Shown piece after piece: positions 60,426 to 64,000 of a stretch of 64,000 nt of DNA (position 1 is its first letter; every line of letters starts with the position of its first letter). The stretch covers positions 1-64,000 of the forward strand of contig NZ_LNCD01000031.1 of the NCBI RefSeq assembly GCF_001542405.1. The letters are read 5' to 3'. The translations under genes and the position numbers were made by a program. The notes beneath the pieces are model-generated. The model made no database searches and was not told where the DNA came from. It saw only the letters and a program-made list of their open reading frames with translations. The stretch is from Rhizobium altiplani (GTDB lineage: Bacteria; Pseudomonadota; Alphaproteobacteria; Rhizobiales; Rhizobiaceae).

Positions 60426-61349
60426 TCACTTCTGCGTATTCTCTCGAAGTGATGTCCCCGCCCGCTTTAAGAGAACGGGTTCGAAATAGTCCACCAACTT
60501 CTTGGGGCTTGCAGGATCCTTCAGAGCGGGCTGTTTGCGACCCGTCAACGGAGGTTCGACGCCACCGGCCCCGCAAAGAACGCTCGCTCGCCTTTTTTTT
60601 GAACTTCTATCCCAACCGGCAAGGATCTTACTTTCCAAAATAAGCATCCCCATGAATACGATTACCGCCAGAAGCCACCCGAGGAGCGCGTCGGAAGCGT
60701 AATGAGATCCAACCGCGACACGCAAGGCCGCCATGGTTGTGGAAGCAATAATTAACGGCGGTGCAATCCACACGCGAGCATTAGCCGGAACCAAGAAAAG
60801 AAGGCATAACAGCCACCCCGCTCCCGACGCTTCTCCGGACACGAATGAGCAGTTTCGGGTGCACTCGCCGACGAACGTTCCGGCGGCAGTAAAATCCAGA
60901 TTTCCGCCAAAGAGATTCGTTTGGAAGGGCCTCGGTCTACCGGAAAAAGTCTTCAGGAACGAATTCACCAATAGGCCAGGTCCGACACCAAGACTGATCA
61001 ACGCCACCAAAAGGCGCGTCATCGGTAGATGTTCTCGCAGCTGTCTCGAAAAGACGCCGATCAATGCCATCACAACGATGAGCACTGCGGCGACGTATGG
61101 AAGGACGTAGAGCATCCAACGAATACCCTTGAACACTTCCATTCGACGAAGCGGGAAATATCCGCATCCGACCCCAGAAAGAGCCCCAGCGCAAAGTGGC
61201 CCTCTGAAGAACGCCGAGGACACGCTGATATCGATAGTAGGATGAGTGTAGAATGTCGCAAGCAAGGTAAACCAAGCCACGATCAAGGCGAAGAACATCG
61301 TTACCGATGGTGTTGCGCAGTACGACTGGTGGCGTGCCTGGGATATCAT
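60426..61349 (-). CDS. PAP2-family lipid phosphatase, LpxE-like
   Basis: 307 aa with about six helices. The tripartite PAP2 motif is KTFSGRPRP (K-x6-RP), SFVSGEASGAGW (the PSGH block with Glu for His) and RVAVGSHYASD (R-x5-H-x3-D). A cysteine-rich loop (CAGALSGVGCGYFP, ECTRNCSF) resembles LpxE of Rhizobium, which removes the lipid A 1-phosphate at the periplasmic face. The Glu at the usual catalytic His of block 2 is odd and could affect activity. The C-terminal 65 residues are basic and extend past the domain. Confidence 0.8.
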   Translation of the reverse strand: MISQARHQSYCATPSVTMFFALIVAWFTLLATFYTHPTIDISVSSAFFRGPLCAGALSGVGCGYFPLRRMEVFKGIRWMLYVLPYVAAVLIVVMALIGVFSRQLREHLPMTRLLVALISLGVGPGLLVNSFLKTFSGRPRPFQTNLFGGNLDFTAAGTFVGECTRNCSFVSGEASGAGWLLCLLFLVPANARVWIAPPLIIASTTMAALRVAVGSHYASDALLGWLLAVIVFMGMLILESKILAGWDRSSKKRRASVLCGAGGVEPPLTGRKQPALKDPASPKKLVDYFEPVLLKRAGTSLRENTQK

Positions 61350-61633
61350 TGTCTTAGCGCTCGAAGCCGATGGTTGCCCCTTTATCCAACGCCACCATAG
61401 CCTGACAGCTACCTGAAACCGGTTAAGAACGGCAATTTTGTTCTCGGAAACCAGCCTGTTGCTCTCTTTCTTCGCAGGAACGTCTTCGCGATCAAATCAA
61501 CAGTGGATCGTGGTGACTGCAATTGGTTTTGCATATCCTCCTTGAAACCACCGCCTAGAGCGGCACCCAAGCGGACACGGGAGACGCTTGGGGCGCTGCC
61601 GCCCAAGTATGAGCTGGATTTTCGCCTCTGTTT

Positions 61634-61669
61634 GATTTGCATTTCGGCCGGATACCCCATGCCCATCAT
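61634..61669 (-). pseudogene. Truncated start of a second response-regulator copy
   Basis: MMGMGYPAEMQI matches the first 12 residues of the response regulator at 7884-8636 (MMNMGSPAETQI), and the ATG overlaps the stop of a small upstream ORF exactly as there. After this the sequence is unrelated, so the receiver and DNA-binding domains were lost. DNA similarity with 8620-8735 spans about 115 bp. The remaining gap 61350-61633 shows nothing recognisable. Confidence 0.7.
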
Positions 61670-61812
61670 CGCTTTTGGATCACCGCAGAAGAACGAGTCC
61701 CTTGGATCAGGCGCAGAATGCCTTGGCGGTCCTGTTGGTCAACTGCGCGCCTCTGGTTGCTCGCGCCGGACCGAGCATGGTCGAGCGACGCTTCGAAACC
61801 GAGCATCTCCAT
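61666..61812 (-). CDS. Small ORF, second copy of the response-regulator leader, 48 aa
   Basis: ATG 61810-61812 with a very good ribosome site (GGAGG seven bases upstream) and a TGA overlapping the truncated regulator's ATG. The N-terminus reads MEMLGFEASLDHARSGASNQ and the end GILRLIQ, then AVIQKR. The C-terminal 30 residues resemble the 41-aa ORF at 8633-8758. Its survival with a strong ribosome site although the regulator is gone suggests a function of its own, or recent truncation. Confidence 0.55.
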   Translation of the reverse strand: MEMLGFEASLDHARSGASNQRRAVDQQDRQGILRLIQGTRSSAVIQKR

Positions 61813-61828
61813 CGGGCATCCTCCAAAG

Positions 61829-62254
61829 TCAGTCCATCTTTTCCAGTCGCGCCCAGTGCGCCATTTCTCCCGGAATAGCAGCCCCGGCCCCCGCACGGGA
61901 TTGTCGTTTGGCGGGACTAACCGGCGCGATCTGCTCGTCACTTGTCGGTTCAACCTCACAGAACATCTGCGTGAGCATACTCATGACGGCCGCGACGCGC
62001 CCATCGGAGATCGAGTAGTAGACTTGGCGCGAGTGGCGACGGGTCTCGACCAGGCCCGCCTGGCGAAGTTCCGCGAGTTGCTGCGAAAGCGCCGGCTGCT
62101 TAAAACCGAGTTCTTCCTGGATTTCGCCGACAGAACGCTCTCTTTGCGCAATGCAGCAAAGAAGCATCAGCCGGCTTGGTGTGCTGAACAGTCGCATGAA
62201 CTCAGCAGCCTCAACGGCCTTCTCCTGCATTTCTTCCAGAACGGCGCCGCTCAT
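61829..62254 (-). CDS. bigR: BigR/SqrR-type sulfide-responsive ArsR-family repressor
   Basis: 141 aa. Winged-helix ArsR fold: FMRLFSTPSRLMLLCCIAQRERSVGEIQEEL, recognition helix KQPALSQQLAELRQAGLVE, wing TRRHSRQVYYSI. Cys33/Cys34 in the second helix and Cys99 near the end (MLTQMFCEVE) are placed as the cysteine pair of BigR and SqrR, which forms a disulfide or tetrasulfide on contact with persulfide and releases DNA. The C-terminal 40 residues are longer than in BigR. Overlaps the peroxiredoxin gene by 4 bp; the divergent hydrolase gene is the expected target. Confidence 0.87.
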   Translation of the reverse strand: MSGAVLEEMQEKAVEAAEFMRLFSTPSRLMLLCCIAQRERSVGEIQEELGFKQPALSQQLAELRQAGLVETRRHSRQVYYSISDGRVAAVMSMLTQMFCEVEPTSDEQIAPVSPAKRQSRAGAGAAIPGEMAHWARLEKMD

Positions 62255-62898
62255 CCGCGTCGCTCCCGGTAGTACCAGGACTCGCCTTTGCGAAGGTCGT
62301 TGCCTTCCTCCATTGAAGCCGCAGCAGGCTCAAGCAGTGCTTCCCCATGCTTCCAGCCCTCGGGCGTCAGAGCCCCTTCCCTTTCCGAGGTCTGCAATGC
62401 CTCGACAAGACGGAGGAGCTCGCCTACCGATCTCCCGACATTCATCGGATACCAGACGATGGCCCGGATGATCCCCTTCGGATCGACCACGTAGGTGGCA
62501 CGCACGGCCCCGCTATTTTCGGAAGAACTATCCAACATGCCATAGGCTCTGGCGATCACCATCGCCGAATCTTCGATCAACGGAAATTTAACCTTCACTC
62601 CAAAGCTATGTTCTATGTCGCGCAGCCAAGCGACGTGAGAATAGAGGCTGTCGATGGACAGGCCGAGAAGGTCGCAGTTTAGTTTGGAAAAGCTCTCATG
62701 GGCACGAGCGAATGCGATTAGCTCGCTGGTGCACACTGAGGTGAAGTCGGCCGGGTGAGAGAAAAGCAAGAGCCATCGCCCCCGATAGCTCGAGAGCGAC
62801 ACTTCGCCGCCTGTGGAGCGCGCAACAAAGCCCGGCGCCCTGTCATTGATCCGCAAAGCCCCTGGCGCGGCCTCCATATTTTCAGTCGTCGTGTCCAT
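62251..62898 (-). CDS. 1-Cys peroxiredoxin (Prx6 type)
   Basis: 215 aa. Thioredoxin fold with the peroxidatic Cys56 in HPADFTSVCTSE, the Arg in RATYVVDPKGIIRAIVWYP, and the long C-terminal part of the Prx6 group. It reduces peroxides and perhaps persulfides. The 3' end overlaps the repressor gene, so the two are translated together. No resolving Cys at the usual C-terminal site, as in other 1-Cys enzymes. Linking it to sulfide defence rests on the operon. Confidence 0.92.
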   Translation of the reverse strand: MDTTTENMEAAPGALRINDRAPGFVARSTGGEVSLSSYRGRWLLLFSHPADFTSVCTSELIAFARAHESFSKLNCDLLGLSIDSLYSHVAWLRDIEHSFGVKVKFPLIEDSAMVIARAYGMLDSSSENSGAVRATYVVDPKGIIRAIVWYPMNVGRSVGELLRLVEALQTSEREGALTPEGWKHGEALLEPAAASMEEGNDLRKGESWYYRERRG

Positions 62899-62948
62899 TC
62901 CTACCCCTGTCTATCGGACAGTACCGCAAAGCCGTTGGACATCAAAGT

Positions 62949-62962
62949 ACATGCTTGCATGT
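62949..62962. promoter_or_regulatory. Palindrome ACATGCTTGCATGT in the divergent bigR-region promoter
   Basis: 6-bp arms around a 2-bp centre, 50 bp before the peroxiredoxin start and 43 bp before the hydrolase start. An AT-rich stretch (62963-62990) follows. The palindrome is the best candidate operator for the BigR-like repressor; the link is inferred. Confidence 0.5.
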
Positions 62963-63005
62963 TTAATGTAAATATGTATTTTAGCTTTACCAAATGGAGA
63001 AGGCA

Positions 63006-63944
63006 ATGCCCAGCTCGGCTATAGACACCCCTCTTTCACATGCGTCCGGGATCGTCCGGGAAGCTCTTCAAAATCATTCGAAGCGGCCTGACGTGCGATC
63101 ATTCTTCGATCCTTCGACCTTCACCGTCAGCCATGTCCTCCGCGATCCGAACTCAAACGCCTGCGCTATCATCGACAGTGTGCTTGACTACGACCCAGCA
63201 TCCGGGCGAACGACAAACGTGTCCGCTCGTGCTCTTATCGATTACGTGAAATCCGAAAGTCTCGAAGTTCAATGGCTTCTCGAGACGCATGCGCATGCCG
63301 ACCACCTGTCGGCGGCGCCGCTCCTGCAAGCTGAACTCGGCGGCCAGCTCGCCATCGGCCGCGAGATCGTTCGCGTCCAGGAAGTCTTCGGCAAGATCTT
63401 CAACGCCGGCACCGAGTTTCAAAGAGACGGCAGCCAGTTCGACCAGCTCTTCCACGACGGCGACCGCTTTAAGATCGGCGATCTGAATGCGACTGTTCTT
63501 CACGTTCCCGGTCACACGCCCGCCTGCCTGGCTTACGTCATCGGCGATGCCGTTTTTCCCGGTGACACCCTGTTCATGCCCGATTACGGCACGGCACGCT
63601 GTGACTTTCCGGGTGGTGACGCCCGCACGCTTTACCGGTCCATCAGGCGTCTCACCCAACTTCCCGACGAGGCCCGCATGTTCATGTGCCATGATTACAA
63701 GGCATCGAATCGCGACGACTACGCCTGGGAGACGACCATCGGCGCCGAACGTACAGGCAACATCCACGTGCATGAGGGAGTGACCGAAGACGACTTCGTC
63801 AAGATGCGCAACGATCGCGATGCCACTCTGGCGATGCCGAAACTGATCCTCCCCTCGGTGCAGGTGAACATGCGTGGGGGCAAACTGCCCCCGGCCGAGG
63901 ACAACGGCATTCACTATCTGAAGATTCCAGTCAACGCACTGTAG
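63006..63944 (+). CDS. blh: Blh-type metallo-beta-lactamase hydrolase / persulfide dioxygenase
   Basis: 312 aa from ATG 63006, with GGAGAAGG five bases upstream; ATG 62994 would place the ribosome site inside the gene. MBL fold of the ETHE1/Blh group: ETHAHADHLSA (His95, His97, Asp99, His100), VPGHTPACLAYVIGD, FPGDTLFMPDYGTARCDFPGGD and the CHDYKA motif. Such enzymes oxidise glutathione persulfide to sulfite in the bigR operon of rhizobia and Xylella. No rhodanese or DUF442 domain is attached. A transporter gene starts 6 bp later. Confidence 0.92.
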   Translation: MPSSAIDTPLSHASGIVREALQNHSKRPDVRSFFDPSTFTVSHVLRDPNSNACAIIDSVLDYDPASGRTTNVSARALIDYVKSESLEVQWLLETHAHADHLSAAPLLQAELGGQLAIGREIVRVQEVFGKIFNAGTEFQRDGSQFDQLFHDGDRFKIGDLNATVLHVPGHTPACLAYVIGDAVFPGDTLFMPDYGTARCDFPGGDARTLYRSIRRLTQLPDEARMFMCHDYKASNRDDYAWETTIGAERTGNIHVHEGVTEDDFVKMRNDRDATLAMPKLILPSVQVNMRGGKLPPAEDNGIHYLKIPVNAL

Positions 63945-63950
63945 GCACAC

Positions 63951-64000
63951 ATGTCTCACTTGAACTACATCTGGCCGCTTTCCGGCGGCCTTCTGATCGG
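63951..64000 (+). CDS. YeeE/YedE-family transporter, 5' end only
   Basis: The window ends after 16 codons: MSHLNYIWPLSGGLLI, a typical first helix of YeeE/YedE membrane proteins, which move thiosulfate or other sulfur species. This is the usual neighbour of blh in bigR operons, so the call rests on both sequence and position. Confidence 0.65.
   Translation, partial: MSHLNYIWPLSGGLLI

Noticed and set aside
1..64000. tRNA, rRNA, CRISPR arrays, insertion sequences, replication origin
   Set aside because: No cloverleaf with CCA-end pattern, rRNA core, regular spaced repeats, transposase or RepABC-like gene could be supported.

Overview
The window reads as an accessory replicon (megaplasmid or chromid) of a member of the Rhizobiales, of Rhizobium/Sinorhizobium type. 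The evidence is a hybrid FixL-like haem-PAS kinase, a FixK-type Crp/Fnr regulator, a zeta-type ATPase-inhibitor paralogue (DUF1476), LpxE-like and BigR-type genes, and GC-rich coding sequence throughout. No rRNA, tRNA, CRISPR array, insertion sequence or replication origin was seen.

Region 1 (about 1.7-41.5 kb) is a low-oxygen and stress island. It encodes a hybrid FixL-like kinase (11616-13523), FixK (13538-14278) and an OmpR-type response regulator that may be the FxkR link (7884-8636). Around these lie universal stress proteins, a zinc alcohol dehydrogenase, a metal P1B-ATPase, a Deg-type protease, cytochrome c, BON and CBS-BON proteins, a solitary GroEL, Hsp20, an ATPase inhibitor, MgtA, a beta-CASP nuclease, and acetate kinase with phosphoketolase. 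Sixteen perfect copies of the 14-bp FixK/FNR palindrome TTGAY-N4-RTCAA lie here, mostly 50-80 bp before start codons, and none was found after 41.5 kb. Five more sites pair a FixK half-site with an NnrR/Dnr-like half-site (TTGAY-N4-YGCAA). Together the genes suggest a microoxic survival programme: acetyl-phosphate to ATP fermentation, proteostasis, ion homeostasis and restraint of ATP hydrolysis.

The same island is visibly decaying. Remnants or frameshifted copies of a Cu-ATPase, a Usp, a CBS-BON protein, a BON protein, an arylsulfatase, FtsH, a BASS-type transporter and a MscS-type channel lie among the intact genes, several still beside a FixK-like box.

Region 2 (42.6-51.1 kb) is one tightly overlapping operon: an XRE regulator, Hyf/complex-I-like subunits (hyfB, C, E, F, G, I) and a DUF4365 protein. 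The large subunit lacks the Cys pairs that bind NiFe, so this is probably not a hydrogenase. No FixK box precedes it.

Region 3 (51.6-59.4 kb) holds an NRAMP remnant and then a two-component system facing a DUF2271 protein, a PepSY/flavodoxin/reductase fusion and ApbE. This is a candidate flavinylation-based periplasmic electron-transfer module.

Region 4 (59.0-64.0 kb) has a broken DUF302 gene, a VIT1/CCC1-family transporter, a PAP2/LpxE-like phosphatase, a truncated second copy of the response-regulator locus with its small upstream ORF, and a BigR-type sulfide-response module (repressor, 1-Cys peroxiredoxin, persulfide-dioxygenase-like hydrolase, start of a YeeE/YedE transporter).
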